From contig NZ_JAUSUX010000016.1 in assembly GCF_030813795.1 (NCBI RefSeq), positions 1 to 58,310 on the forward strand: a stretch of 58,310 nucleotides of DNA, in the 5' to 3' direction. The position numbers were made by a program, and so were the translations under genes. The notes under the pieces are model-generated. The model ran no database searches and was not told the origin of the DNA. It saw only the letters and a list, made by a program, of their open reading frames with translations. Positions 1 through 8,206 of the stretch are shown here, in pieces (position 1 is the stretch's first letter; each line of letters opens with the position of its first letter). The stretch comes from Desulfofundulus luciae (GTDB taxonomy: Bacteria > Bacillota > Desulfotomaculia > Desulfotomaculales > Desulfovirgulaceae).

Positions 1-84
1 GCAATTTTTAAGTATTCCGCTAACTAAGATCCTTGATTTTACTGGGTTTCCAGCTTCGTTGGAAATGTATGGGGCGCTAAAGTT

Positions 85-816
85 TCAAACTTGAGTTTCA
101 CCAATACACTGGTGAGCCGGCGTACCATCGGATCGGAACATTTCCTGATAGGGAATGAAAAGGGTGAAATAATTATCGGCATCAAGATTGCCTAACAGGT
201 CAACCTTTGCCTTCATGTGAATGCGCAGTCCGTCCTCTTCGTTTACAAAAATCATTTCAATGTGTTCAATGTGGCGAAAATCGGTGGGTGTACCGGGACC
301 GGAACAAAATTTAAATACTTGCTGCCGGGAAGTAGAGGTAAGGCCACAGGAGGCAAAGCCCAAATGCCAGGACAAGGCTTCCCATACGGCAGTGATGGCC
401 GGGGAAGGCCTTATGGTCAGTTCGATCATGCGGGTGACATCGGGGGCAAAGGCAATCACCACCTGTACACGCAAAAAACAACGGTGGTGATCACTGCTGA
501 TGACCAGGTTCAAGGGCAGGTGCAAGGTGAAAGGCAATTCCAATACTTTGCCCGGATCTACGGTCATTTCCCTGGCCAGGTCCATTTTGACCGCGGTTTC
601 CCTTTGCCGGTGACGTCTCTTCTCCCCTTCCTCTCCCTCATGCCATTCCTCCAGTAATTCCAGCCGTATCCCCTTGATGCGCCGGGAAGTTTTTACCGCT
701 TTTAAAAGAACTTCCCCTTGTATCGTCCCTCCCTGGACATACTCCAGGGAGGACAAGCGCACATCCAGGGAGAGATCGGGGAAAACTTTCCTTTTTAAGT
801 TATCCCATAAACTCAA
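85..816 (-). CDS. spo0M: Spo0M-like sporulation control protein
   Basis: Predicted 243-residue soluble protein of the Spo0M (SpoOM) family, an arrestin-like beta-sandwich protein that modulates entry into sporulation in Bacillus. The N-terminus (MSLWDNLKRK) and the alternating beta-strand pattern with basic and acidic patches fit the family; the length is close to the usual 240-260. The start is a TTG just downstream of a very G-rich stretch (near 820-836) that can serve as a ribosome binding site. It lies 36 bases beyond the end of the glcF-like gene on the same strand, so co-transcription is possible. Assignment is from family resemblance; the exact role here is inferred. Confidence 0.75.
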   Translation of the reverse strand: MSLWDNLKRKVFPDLSLDVRLSSLEYVQGGTIQGEVLLKAVKTSRRIKGIRLELLEEWHEGEEGEKRRHRQRETAVKMDLAREMTVDPGKVLELPFTLHLPLNLVISSDHHRCFLRVQVVIAFAPDVTRMIELTIRPSPAITAVWEALSWHLGFASCGLTSTSRQQVFKFCSGPGTPTDFRHIEHIEMIFVNEEDGLRIHMKAKVDLLGNLDADNYFTLFIPYQEMFRSDGTPAHQCIGETQV

Positions 817-852
817 AAACCCCCACCCTCCCCCCAGTAAATTGACCTTTTG

Positions 853-2121
853 TTAATTATTCGCTGTGGGGGCAACCAATTCCTGCCGTTGGCAAACTGA
901 AGGTAAGGAAAGGGAGGCGTTGGCTGGGCCGTACACCCGGCTCAATAATTCCAACGTGTGCAATACGGGAATAAAAATACCCGCCTGGTTCAGGCCGTAC
1001 TCAATTTGCAGGCGGCAGGAAGGACAGCCCGTAACCACCGCTTGAGCACCGGTAGCCCTGATGTTTTCTACCTTACGCCTGAGTATTTTCATGGAAAGCT
1101 CGTAATAGGTAAGACCGAAGGAACCCGCCGAACCACAGCACCAGTCGCTCTCAGCCATTTCTTTGAGGGAAAGCCCCGGAATAGCGGCCAGAATTTTTCT
1201 CGGTTCCGACCAGATACCCTGACCCCGTTTCAAATGACAGGGGTCGTGGTAGGTGACAACCAGGGGCAACTTTCCGGCAGGTTCCCGGAAGCCAACCGTA
1301 TGCGCCAGAAAGTAAGATATATCCTGAACCTTGGAACTAAAGTCCCCTGCGGCATCTTCCCCAAGCAACTCTCCGTAACTTTTCAACATCTCGCCACAGG
1401 TAGGGCAATCAGTAACGATGTAATCAACACCCGTTTTCATAATACTTTCCACATTGCCCCTGGCCAGTTCGCGCACTGTCTGGCTGTCTCCGGCAGCCAG
1501 GGCAGGCATCCCGCAGCAGTACTGCTCGGGAAGCACCACCTGGACGTTGTTTTCGGTTAACACGTCCAGCAAGGCCGAACCCGTCTGATGATACACATAC
1601 TGAGTCATGCAGCCGGTGAAATAAGCAACCAAAAGTGAAGGTTTTCCCAGCTTTTTTATGCGTGCCAACCGCCTGAAAGGGGCTACACGAACAGGCGGCA
1701 AAAGGCCTTCTTTTCTGGTCAAACGCAGGCCCGTCGCCCGGTAAGCTGCTAAAACCCTGGCTAACAGTTCTAGCCTGTGATTGTAGCGCAAAACGTTGCG
1801 CAGAATGGACTTCTTGATGAAAGGTAGCCCTTGTTTGCGCACCGCCTCCTGCCTGGCCCAGAGGACAAGCTTGTCCACCCTTACGCCGTTCGGACAGTGA
1901 GTAACACAGGCCTTGCACAGGAGACAGCTTTCCATGATCTCCCTAAACCGCCGGGAAAAATCAATTTGACCTTCTATAGCGGCATTGGCCAGTTGTACCC
2001 TGGCCCGGGCCACCCAGGGCTCGCCCCCCATCTCGGAAAAAACGGGACACACTTCCCGGCACGACCCGCATTTACTGCAGCGGTTTATCTGGTATTTGGC
2101 GGCACCGGCGTCATCGTTCAA
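853..2121 (-). CDS. glcF: Glycolate/lactate oxidase iron-sulfur subunit (GlcF-like)
   Basis: A 422-residue electron-transfer subunit with two N-terminal 4Fe-4S ferredoxin motifs (CSKCGSCREVCP near residue 16 and CLLCKACVTHCP near residue 66), followed by two cysteine-rich CCG domains (CCGMP near 203 and DWCCGSAGS near 328). This is the layout of GlcF/LldE/HdrD-like proteins that pass electrons from a flavin dehydrogenase to a membrane or soluble acceptor. Its ATG overlaps the stop of the FAD subunit gene by four bases, so the two are translationally coupled. The true substrate (glycolate, D-lactate or another 2-hydroxyacid) cannot be told from the sequence. Confidence 0.85.
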   Translation of the reverse strand: MNDDAGAAKYQINRCSKCGSCREVCPVFSEMGGEPWVARARVQLANAAIEGQIDFSRRFREIMESCLLCKACVTHCPNGVRVDKLVLWARQEAVRKQGLPFIKKSILRNVLRYNHRLELLARVLAAYRATGLRLTRKEGLLPPVRVAPFRRLARIKKLGKPSLLVAYFTGCMTQYVYHQTGSALLDVLTENNVQVVLPEQYCCGMPALAAGDSQTVRELARGNVESIMKTGVDYIVTDCPTCGEMLKSYGELLGEDAAGDFSSKVQDISYFLAHTVGFREPAGKLPLVVTYHDPCHLKRGQGIWSEPRKILAAIPGLSLKEMAESDWCCGSAGSFGLTYYELSMKILRRKVENIRATGAQAVVTGCPSCRLQIEYGLNQAGIFIPVLHTLELLSRVYGPANASLSLPSVCQRQELVAPTANN

Positions 2122-3500
2122 CTGCTGATCCCTCCGAAGATTTTGCCCGGGTTCAAAATGCCCAGGGGATCCAGGGCTTCTTTAATCCGTCGCATCACTG
2201 CTACACCGGCTTTGCCAAACTCCATCTCCAAAAAGGGAGCTTTGAGCAGGCCTATTCCGTGTTCACCGGAAAGCGTGCCGCCCAGGGAAAGGGCCAGTTT
2301 GAACATTTCCTCAATCGCCGCTTCCGCCCGTTCCATTTCCTCCGGGTTGCTTTTATCGATCAAAATATTGGGATGCAAATTGCCGTCCCCGGCATGGCCA
2401 AATATAGCAATGATCAGGTTGTACTTGCGCGCAATTTCCCTGATCCCCCTGATCATAGCCGGAATATTGCTCCGGGGGACGGTGGCATCTTCGGAAATTT
2501 TGGTGGGCTTTACCTGCACTACGGCCGGGGAAACGGCCTTCCTTGCCCTCCACAGTTCTGCCCCTTCCGCTTCTGTTTCGGCCACCTTCACCCTGGCGGC
2601 ACCGTGCTGCCGGCACAGGGTGGCTATGGTCTTGACCTGGCCGGGCAGGGATACAGCCGGGCCGTCCACCTCCATCAAAAGGATGGCTTCCACATCAAGG
2701 GGCAAACCGGCATGCAAAAAATTTTCCACGCAGCGAATGGTCACATCGTCCATTATTTCCAGGGCCGCGGGAATAACCCCGGCGCCAATTATGGCGGTGA
2801 TGGTCCCGGCTGCCTCTTCGATGGTTTTAAAGTCCGCCAGGATGGTTTGCCTGGCCTGGGGTTTCGGGAGCAGGCGCAAGTTAGCCCGGGTGATGATGCC
2901 CAGCGTACCCTCGGAACCTACGAAAAGACCGCGCAGATCGTATCCGCTGGCATTTTTTACGGTCTCGCCCCCGCACTGAATTACTTCCCCGCTGGCTAGA
3001 ACCACCTGGACACCCAACACATAATCCCTGGTCACGCCGTATTTCAACCCCCGGGGGCCTCCCGCGCACTCGGCAATATTGCCCCCAATGGTAGAGACAT
3101 TGGCACTGGAGGGATCGGGTGGGTAAAAAAGTCCCATATTTTCCACCGTTTTGTGCAGGTAGGCGGTAATGACACCGGGCTCCACCACGGCCAGCATCTC
3201 AGCGGGGTCTATTTTAACAATCCTGTTCATCGCCGTCAGGTCAATGACCAGGCTCCCTTCCAAAGGTACGGCACCACCGCTCAAACCGGTTCCGGCCCCC
3301 CGGGGTATCACGGGAATTCTTTCTCGAGAAGCCAGTTTCATCACCGCCGCCACCTCTTCGGTTGACGAAGGGCGTACCACCACCCCGGGAACACCGGTCT
3401 TAAAAGTGCCATCGTAGGAATAGCAAAGGCAATCTTCCGGGGCGGTAAAAACTTTTTCTTTGCCCAGGATCCTTTTCAGGTGTTTAGCAAGATTTTTCAT
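2118..3500 (-). CDS. glcD: FAD-binding 2-hydroxyacid dehydrogenase (GlcD-like)
   Basis: FAD-linked oxidase of the VAO/PCMH family, about 460 residues. The FAD-binding segment VPRGAGTGLSGG lies near residue 55 and the conserved C-terminal GEHGIG motif near residue 425, as in GlcD, D-lactate dehydrogenases and alkyl-DHAP synthases. I place the start at the ATG at 3500 (MKNLAKHL), with an AAAGG about nine bases upstream, rather than at the in-frame TTG at 3521. It forms an overlapping two-gene unit with the iron-sulfur subunit and probably feeds electrons from a 2-hydroxyacid into it. Substrate specificity is not determinable by eye. Confidence 0.85.
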   Translation of the reverse strand: MKNLAKHLKRILGKEKVFTAPEDCLCYSYDGTFKTGVPGVVVRPSSTEEVAAVMKLASRERIPVIPRGAGTGLSGGAVPLEGSLVIDLTAMNRIVKIDPAEMLAVVEPGVITAYLHKTVENMGLFYPPDPSSANVSTIGGNIAECAGGPRGLKYGVTRDYVLGVQVVLASGEVIQCGGETVKNASGYDLRGLFVGSEGTLGIITRANLRLLPKPQARQTILADFKTIEEAAGTITAIIGAGVIPAALEIMDDVTIRCVENFLHAGLPLDVEAILLMEVDGPAVSLPGQVKTIATLCRQHGAARVKVAETEAEGAELWRARKAVSPAVVQVKPTKISEDATVPRSNIPAMIRGIREIARKYNLIIAIFGHAGDGNLHPNILIDKSNPEEMERAEAAIEEMFKLALSLGGTLSGEHGIGLLKAPFLEMEFGKAGVAVMRRIKEALDPLGILNPGKIFGGISS

Positions 3501-3610
3501 GCTCCTATACCTTTCCAGCAAGTAAAGTCCCCATTACCCCATTCCCATAACCAATACGATGTCACCTGACCTTATCCTGCTTTTTTCTCAAAGCACTTTA
3601 GAAATAAAAT

Positions 3611-3635
3611 AACCTGCCGGGAAGGCAGGTTTAAT
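3611..3635 (-). terminator. Intrinsic terminator of the hypothetical gene
   Basis: Inverted repeat CCTGCC...GGCAGG directly after the stop at 3640. On the minus strand it is followed by a T-rich run (TTATTTTATTT), as expected for a rho-independent terminator of the upstream small gene. Confidence 0.7.
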
Positions 3636-3639
3636 TCGG

Positions 3640-3957
3640 TTAAGCCGTCACCCGGAATGAGCGGGTGGATTCCAGGGGTTCTACCACTGTTACTCGAGAG
3701 CCATGTTCGGCCGCCCAGAGGATCTGAGATACGAGGCTGCCCACATCTCCTTCCCGAACGGCTTTGATTGGCAAAGCCAGGGGAAGGCAGAACTCCGGGC
3801 GGTCACCATAGCGCAGGCAGACTTGCAGGTGCAACCGCTCACCCACGGAACGAAGCGGGGCCACGCGCGTTATCCGCCCATCCCGGGACGACAGCTCGGC
3901 CTGCACCTGAGCCAGCAGGGCATCAAGGCTTGGCTCCCCCAGACCACTGCTGTACAT
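3640..3957 (-). CDS. Hypothetical protein, 105 residues
   Basis: I do not recognise this 105-residue protein. It is mildly acidic and has no obvious membrane segment, signal peptide or metal motif. The pattern suggests a small alpha/beta fold: an N-terminal helix (SLDALLAQVQAEL), then strands, with a hydrophobic LPLALPIKAV stretch in the middle. An AGGTG ribosome binding site sits about six bases before the ATG and a terminator follows the stop, so it looks like a genuine single-gene unit. Codon use matches its neighbours. It separates the glcD-glcF pair from the structured RNA region. Confidence 0.6.
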   Translation of the reverse strand: MYSSGLGEPSLDALLAQVQAELSSRDGRITRVAPLRSVGERLHLQVCLRYGDRPEFCLPLALPIKAVREGDVGSLVSQILWAAEHGSRVTVVEPLESTRSFRVTA

Positions 3958-4072
3958 AAAGACACCTCACTTTTCCTGCTCTGGGCTTTTTTCTATTATA
4001 TTAAGTTGAGCTATGGCGGGTAAATTTTCTGAAGGCCAATAACAAAAATGAACCACTTAAATGACGGCAGAA

Positions 4073-4120
4073 AAAGTTTAATGGTTAAACTTTGAGGATA
4101 CTTGCTCAAGTAGTATCCTC
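4073..4120. other. Two adjacent hairpins upstream of the structured RNA
   Basis: Two back-to-back inverted repeats. The first, 4073-4093, is AAAGTTTAA-TGG-TTAAACTTT (9 bp, perfect). The second, 4094-4120, has GAGGATAC pairing GTATCCTC, extended by ACTTG/CAAGT with one bulge. Read on the minus strand the first hairpin runs into TTTTTCTG, read on the plus strand the second runs into TTTAT, so the pair could be a bidirectional terminator. Alternatively it may shield the promoter region of the RNA. Confidence 0.45.
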
Positions 4121-4140
4121 TTTATGCCATTCACCTGACT

Positions 4141-4169
4141 TTAAATCAGTTTAAAAGGCAAAATATAAT
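4141..4169 (+). promoter_or_regulatory. Possible promoter of the structured RNA
   Basis: TATAAT at 4164-4169 is a perfect -10 hexamer. Seventeen bases upstream, at 4141-4146, is TTAAAT, a weak -35. It is the best sigma-A-like site upstream of the RNA on the plus strand and would place the start near 4176. A second, poorer candidate is TAATAC at 4221-4226. Confidence 0.35.
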
Positions 4170-4234
4170 ATGGTTTTATTTACCATCGAATTTGTTGCAT
4201 ATAAACGGGTGAAAGGGCAATAATACTACCAGCA

Positions 4235-4675
4235 GGGTCGGTAATGGCCGAGCCAAGACTGCTACAGGGTCGCAAATGGCTCTGTAGCAGTCGGCCAAAG
4301 GTTGATATCGGGTCGCACAGGCTCGATACCAGCCGGCGGGCAGATCAATGGATGTTCCGGCAGGCTCGGCAGCAGTCCGAAGGGCTGCTGCCGGGTCGTA
4401 AGGGATATCCATTGATCGAGCTAAGATCAGTACAGGTGCCGGATTATTTTTGTCTACTACGACTAAAATTGAGAGGTCTGGTGCAGCCGAGAGACTGCAT
4501 CAGGCTTCCCAGGTATCTGTACTGGTCGAGCAAAGGTCATTACGGGTTCCGTAATGGTCCGCGGTAACCGAAAGGTTACCGCGGGCTATGCAGGGATGCG
4601 TAATGGCTGTAGCGCAGGTCATTACCGGCTCGAAGTAGAAACCCTTCTCCAATGGAGAAGGGTTTCTTATTTTCC
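4235..4675 (+). ncRNA. Large multi-branched structured RNA candidate, unknown family
   Basis: No credible coding frame covers this region; it is packed with complementary segments. Stems seen by eye: closing stem 4235-4249 with 4617-4631 (15 bp, 3 G-U); 4257-4271 with 4278-4292 (15 bp, loop GCAAAT); 4300-4314 with 4320-4334 (loop GCACA, one A-C mismatch); 4343-4353 with 4407-4417 (11 bp), enclosing 4363-4375 with 4385-4397; 4425-4435 with 4517-4527, enclosing 4446-4454 with 4461-4469 and 4478-4486 with 4495-4503; 4535-4545 with 4549-4559; 4559-4569 with 4574-4584 around a GAAA tetraloop. The element GGGTC pairing with GGCTC recurs in several helices. Nearly all non-Watson-Crick pairs are G-U only if the plus strand is transcribed, which fixes the strand. 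A 14-bp terminator at 4637-4667 ends it. I know no family with this layout; function unknown. Confidence 0.75.
4637..4675 (+). terminator. Intrinsic terminator of the structured RNA
   Basis: AGAAACCCTTCTCC (4637-4650) pairs perfectly with GGAGAAGGGTTTCT (4654-4667) around a three-base loop and is followed by TATTTTCC. In the other direction it is followed by ACTTCGAGCC with no T-run, so it serves the plus-strand RNA rather than ileS. Confidence 0.75.
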
Positions 4676-4711
4676 AGCGGTTTTAAAACTGGTGGTGCGC
4701 CGGCCCCGTGT

Positions 4712-7495
4712 TCACTCCAGTGTTCCTACGACGTCCACACAGCGGGGGCAAAGGGTGGGGTGATCCGGGTGCCGGCCGACTCCAGGATGGTACATCCAGC
4801 ACCGCTCACATTTTTCTCCCGGCGCCCTTTCCACCGCTACCGCCAGCCCGGGGATTATTTCAGAAGCCACCGCCTTTTCCGGCAGATCCCCGGTCCATTT
4901 TTTTAGCTCCACGGCCGAAACGATGAAAATTGTAGGCAGATCCTGGGCCCTGGACAGAAAATCGTACATTTCCTCCCGGGCGTACAGGACCACTGCAGCC
5001 TCCAGGGAGTTGCCAATCACTTTTTCCCGCCGGGCCGCCTCCAGGGCCCGGGTGACCTCGCCCCGCACCGCCAGCAGGCGCTCCCACTTGGCCTCCAGTT
5101 CCACATCCAGGTAATCCTCATTCACCTGGGGCATGTCGGTTAGCTGGACACTTACCGGCGCATCCTTTTCTTTGGGGGCATAGCGCCAGATTTCCTCCGT
5201 GGTAAAGGCCAGAATGGGGGCAAGCAAACGCACCAGGGCATGTAATACCTGGTAGAGCACAGTCTGGGCCGCCCGGCGTTCCAGGGAAAGGGCGGGGGTG
5301 GTGTATAGCCGATCTTTAATCATATCCAGATACAGTGCGCTCATATCAGTGGTACAAAAGTGATGAATGGTATGGAAAACCACATGGTACTCGTAATCCC
5401 TGTAAGCAGCCAGCACCCGCTCCATCATCCGGTGCAGGCGCAAAAGAGCCCAGCGATCCATCTCGGGAAGCCGGTCATAGGGTACCTGGTCCCCGGGCTC
5501 GAAGTCATACAGGTTGCCCAACAAGAATCGGCAGGTATTGCGGATCTTGCGGTAGGCCTCGGTCATTTGCTTTAAAATGTTTGGCGATACCGCCAGATCT
5601 CCCCGGTAATCGGCGGAACTCACCCACAGGCGCAAAATATCGGCCCCCATCTGATCGATTATTTTCAGGGGATCGATGACATTGCCCAGGGATTTGCTCA
5701 TCTTACGGCCCTGCTCATCAACCACGAAGCCATGGGTCAGCACCGCCCGGTAGGGAGCCTGACCCTTCACCGCCACCGCCGTGGACAGGGAACTGTTAAA
5801 CCAGCCACGGTGCTGGTCGCTGCCTTCCAGGTAGAGATCCGCCGGCCAGCGCAGTTCCGGCCAGATGTCCGGCTGCTCCAGCACGCCCACGTGGGAGGTG
5901 CCGCTGTCAAACCAGACATCCATTATATCGGTTTCCTTGGTAAACTCGCCGGCCCCGCAGGACGGGCATTTGAACCCCGGGGGAAGCAGTTCCGCCGCTT
6001 CCCGCATAAACCAGACATCCGAACCGTACTCCTTGAACAATCCCTGCAGGTGGGATATGGTTTCTTCAGTAATAATTTCCTTGCCGCAACCAGCGCAGTA
6101 AAAGATGGGTATGGGAACGCCCCAGGTCCGCTGCCGGGAAATGCACCAGTCGCCGCGGTTGGCCACCATATTGTAAATGCGCTCTTCTCCCCAGGCCGGG
6201 ATCCAGCGCACCTGGCGGATGGCTTCCAGGGCTTTCTGGCGGAAGCCCTCAATAGAGGCAAACCATTGTTCCGTAGCCCGGAAAAAGACCGGCCTTTTAC
6301 AACGCCAGCAGTGGGGGTACTGGTGGTTTATGGTATCGCTTTTAAGCAGTTTACCCCTGGCCCTTAACTCGGCAATGATGCCCTCGTTGGCGTCCGTATA
6401 AAACTGTCCGGCAAACTGCCCCGCTTCCCCGGTAAAACGCCCCCGGCCGTCAATGGGAGACAGGATGGGCAAACCGTAGCGCTGCCCCACCAGGTAGTCT
6501 TCGTGACCGTGACCAGGAGCAGTGTGCACGCAGCCGGTACCGGCATCCAGGGTGACGTGGTCCCCTAAAATGACCAAGGAATCCCGTTCAATAAAGGGAT
6601 GCCCCAGAACCACGCCCTCCAGGTCGCTGCCGGCAAACTCTTCTTTAATGGTCCAATCATTGAGTCCCACAGCCCGGGCAAAAGAAGGCAGCAGTTCTTT
6701 AGCCACCACATATTCCTCTTCCCCGGAGGCCACCAGAACATAGGTAAAATCGGGATGCAGGCAAACGGCCACGTTGGCAATTAACGTCCAGGGGGTGGTG
6801 GTCCAGATGACCACCTGGCTGCCCGCCGGCAAACGCCCCTTTCCATCCTTTACGGGAAAACGAACATAGATGGACGGGGACTTTTTATCCTGATATTCCA
6901 CTTCCGCCTCAGCCAGGGCCGTTTCACAGGTGGCACACCAGTAAACGGGTTTTAAGCCTTTGTAAATGTAACCCCGGCGGGCCATTTCCCCGAAGACGCC
7001 AATTTGCGCCGCCTCATAGTGGGGCATCAGGGTGAGGTAGGGATGCTCCCAGTCTCCCCGCACGCCCAGGCGCTTAAACTCCTGCCGCTGGACGTCCACA
7101 AATTTCAAGGCGTATTCCCTGCACTTGCGCCGGAACTCCACCGGGTGAACAGCATGCCGGTTTAACCCCAGGTTTTTAATGGCCTGCTGTTCAATGGGTA
7201 ACCCGTGGGTATCCCAGCCGGGCACATAGGGGGCATCATAGCCAGCCATGGAATGATATTTGACCACAATATCCTTGAGTACCTTGTTCAGGGCAGTCCC
7301 CAGGTGGATGTGCCCGTTGGCGTAGGGCGGCCCGTCATGCAGGATAAACTTGGGCCGCCCGGCATTTTTTTGCTGTACGAGGCGGTAAATATTAATTTCA
7401 TCCCAGAATTTTAAGATCTCCGGTTCCCGCTGGGGCAGATTGGCCCGCATGGGAAAATCGGTTTTGGGCAGGTTTAAGGTCTGGCTGTAATCCAT
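4712..7495 (-). CDS. ileS: Isoleucyl-tRNA synthetase
   Basis: A 927-residue class I aminoacyl-tRNA synthetase that charges tRNA-Ile with isoleucine. It has the HIGH-type motif (ANGHIHLG, about residue 60), the long CP1 editing insertion, the KMSKS loop ([10 protein letters not shown], about residue 600) and the C-terminal zinc knuckle (CERCWMYH...CPRC) typical of bacterial IleRS. The length is that of the family. It is preceded by a T-box leader with an AUC specifier. In Bacillus ileS lies just downstream of ylmH-divIVA; here ylmH and yggU are also upstream on the same strand, but an iron-sulfur flavoprotein gene on the other strand interrupts and no divIVA is seen. Confidence 0.98.
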   Translation of the reverse strand: MDYSQTLNLPKTDFPMRANLPQREPEILKFWDEINIYRLVQQKNAGRPKFILHDGPPYANGHIHLGTALNKVLKDIVVKYHSMAGYDAPYVPGWDTHGLPIEQQAIKNLGLNRHAVHPVEFRRKCREYALKFVDVQRQEFKRLGVRGDWEHPYLTLMPHYEAAQIGVFGEMARRGYIYKGLKPVYWCATCETALAEAEVEYQDKKSPSIYVRFPVKDGKGRLPAGSQVVIWTTTPWTLIANVAVCLHPDFTYVLVASGEEEYVVAKELLPSFARAVGLNDWTIKEEFAGSDLEGVVLGHPFIERDSLVILGDHVTLDAGTGCVHTAPGHGHEDYLVGQRYGLPILSPIDGRGRFTGEAGQFAGQFYTDANEGIIAELRARGKLLKSDTINHQYPHCWRCKRPVFFRATEQWFASIEGFRQKALEAIRQVRWIPAWGEERIYNMVANRGDWCISRQRTWGVPIPIFYCAGCGKEIITEETISHLQGLFKEYGSDVWFMREAAELLPPGFKCPSCGAGEFTKETDIMDVWFDSGTSHVGVLEQPDIWPELRWPADLYLEGSDQHRGWFNSSLSTAVAVKGQAPYRAVLTHGFVVDEQGRKMSKSLGNVIDPLKIIDQMGADILRLWVSSADYRGDLAVSPNILKQMTEAYRKIRNTCRFLLGNLYDFEPGDQVPYDRLPEMDRWALLRLHRMMERVLAAYRDYEYHVVFHTIHHFCTTDMSALYLDMIKDRLYTTPALSLERRAAQTVLYQVLHALVRLLAPILAFTTEEIWRYAPKEKDAPVSVQLTDMPQVNEDYLDVELEAKWERLLAVRGEVTRALEAARREKVIGNSLEAAVVLYAREEMYDFLSRAQDLPTIFIVSAVELKKWTGDLPEKAVASEIIPGLAVAVERAPGEKCERCWMYHPGVGRHPDHPTLCPRCVDVVGTLE

Positions 7496-7548
7496 CAGTA
7501 ACCACCCCAGTTTACGTATAATAGCTCAAGTGTGTCCGGCTAAAATAG

Positions 7549-7813
7549 AAAAAACCCCGCCCCAAGGGACGGGATCTTCCCGCGGTACCACCCTTATAGA
7601 CAGGTTAACTTTCCCTAACCTGTCCCCTCGTTTTGCCGGTAACGGCGGCCAGCCGTCCGGGCCTACTAAACGGGGATAACCCCGCCGTTCAGCCGGCACC
7701 TCCCGGGTGATTTTCGCCATGGCTTCCTGTACCCGGTTTCCAGCTTCCCCGGGCTCTCTGCAACAGGAGGGACCTGGCTACTCGTCCCGTTCACAGGCTT
7801 TGCATCATAAACA
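7549..7813 (-). promoter_or_regulatory. T-box leader (tRNA-Ile responsive) of ileS
   Basis: On the minus strand the leader carries the T-box sequence AGGGTGGTACCGCG (complement of 7580-7593), the Stem I start with AGTA (ACGAGTAGCC), the AGAGAGCCCGG and GCTGGAAACC distal motifs, and on the 3' side a specifier loop reading GAAAATCACC, so the codon is AUC (isoleucine). Downstream, a GC hairpin (CCCGTCCC...GGCGGGG) runs into TTTTTTCTATTTT at 7549-7576 and is the terminator competing with the antiterminator. Uncharged tRNA-Ile is expected to allow read-through into ileS. Confidence 0.95.
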
Positions 7814-7819
7814 ACAAGT

Positions 7820-7849
7820 ATTATACACAAAAAACAGGGATCAGGTCAA
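7820..7849 (-). promoter_or_regulatory. Sigma-A promoter of the ileS T-box
   Basis: Minus-strand TTGACC (7844-7849) and TATAAT (7820-7825) are separated by 18 bases and placed just upstream of the T-box Stem I. It is a near-consensus vegetative promoter. Confidence 0.85.
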
Positions 7850-7902
7850 CACGCCTGGTGACGAAAAGAAGGACTGCCCCCACTATGTGGCGAATATTTA
7901 AT

Positions 7903-8013
7903 ATGAGACCGCACACTCCTTTAGTTTGCCTTTTGGTGTTTTTGGGGCGAGGTCTCATTTCTTTTTTCGGGGGGTCGTTCTCCTTCTGGTACCTACTTAA
8001 ATTTTACACGGCC
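7903..8013 (+). repeat. Dispersed repeat, copy A
   Basis: The segment 7921-8013 is closely matched, in inverted orientation, by 58216-58310. Two blocks are nearly identical: AGGTCTCATTTCTTTTT, and CCTTCTGGT.CCTACT.AAATTTTACACGGCC (dots mark differing bases). Copy A also has an 8-bp inverted repeat, ATGAGACC (7903-7910) with GGTCTCAT (7951-7958). No transposase gene is attached, so it is either a solo insertion-sequence end, a MITE-like element or another dispersed intergenic repeat. Its ORFs (for example 7858-8094) lack coding character. Confidence 0.7.
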
Positions 8014-8108
8014 GATTATGTTATATCCTCAATCAAAGACGGTATAATTTCAATAAAGATTTTAATCGTAAGGAAAAATGGAGAGGCCATTTAAAAAGAG
8101 GAATTTTC

Positions 8109-8136
8109 TTGAAAACAGATAATTAACCTGTATACG
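8109..8136 (+). promoter_or_regulatory. Probable promoter of the flavoprotein gene
   Basis: TTGAAA (8109-8114) and TATACG (8131-8136) are separated by 16 bases, upstream of the plus-strand gene at 8207. A strong GGGAGGT ribosome binding site follows at 8191-8197. Confidence 0.5.
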
Positions 8137-8206
8137 CACCGTTACTTGAAGTAGCAACAACGGTTTTCCTACTTTCGTCAAAATCTGATCGGGAGGTTCG
8201 CAAACA

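Noticed and set aside
1831-2979. Plus-strand open frame of 382 codons
   Set aside because: Antisense to glcF and glcD, low-complexity residues and no motif; shadow.
4235-4631. Structured region as a minus-strand RNA, CRISPR or coding repeat
   Set aside because: Most imperfect pairs become A-C on the minus strand; the inverted repeats differ in sequence and have no regular spacer; every frame across it is short and without protein character.
4637-4675. Hairpin as terminator of ileS
   Set aside because: Read on the minus strand the stem is followed by ACTTCGAGCC without a T-run; on the plus strand it runs into TATTTTCC.
7858-8094. 78-codon plus-strand frame across repeat copy A
   Set aside because: No ribosome binding site or family, and the equivalent bases in copy B carry a four-base insertion that would break the frame; treated as repeat DNA.
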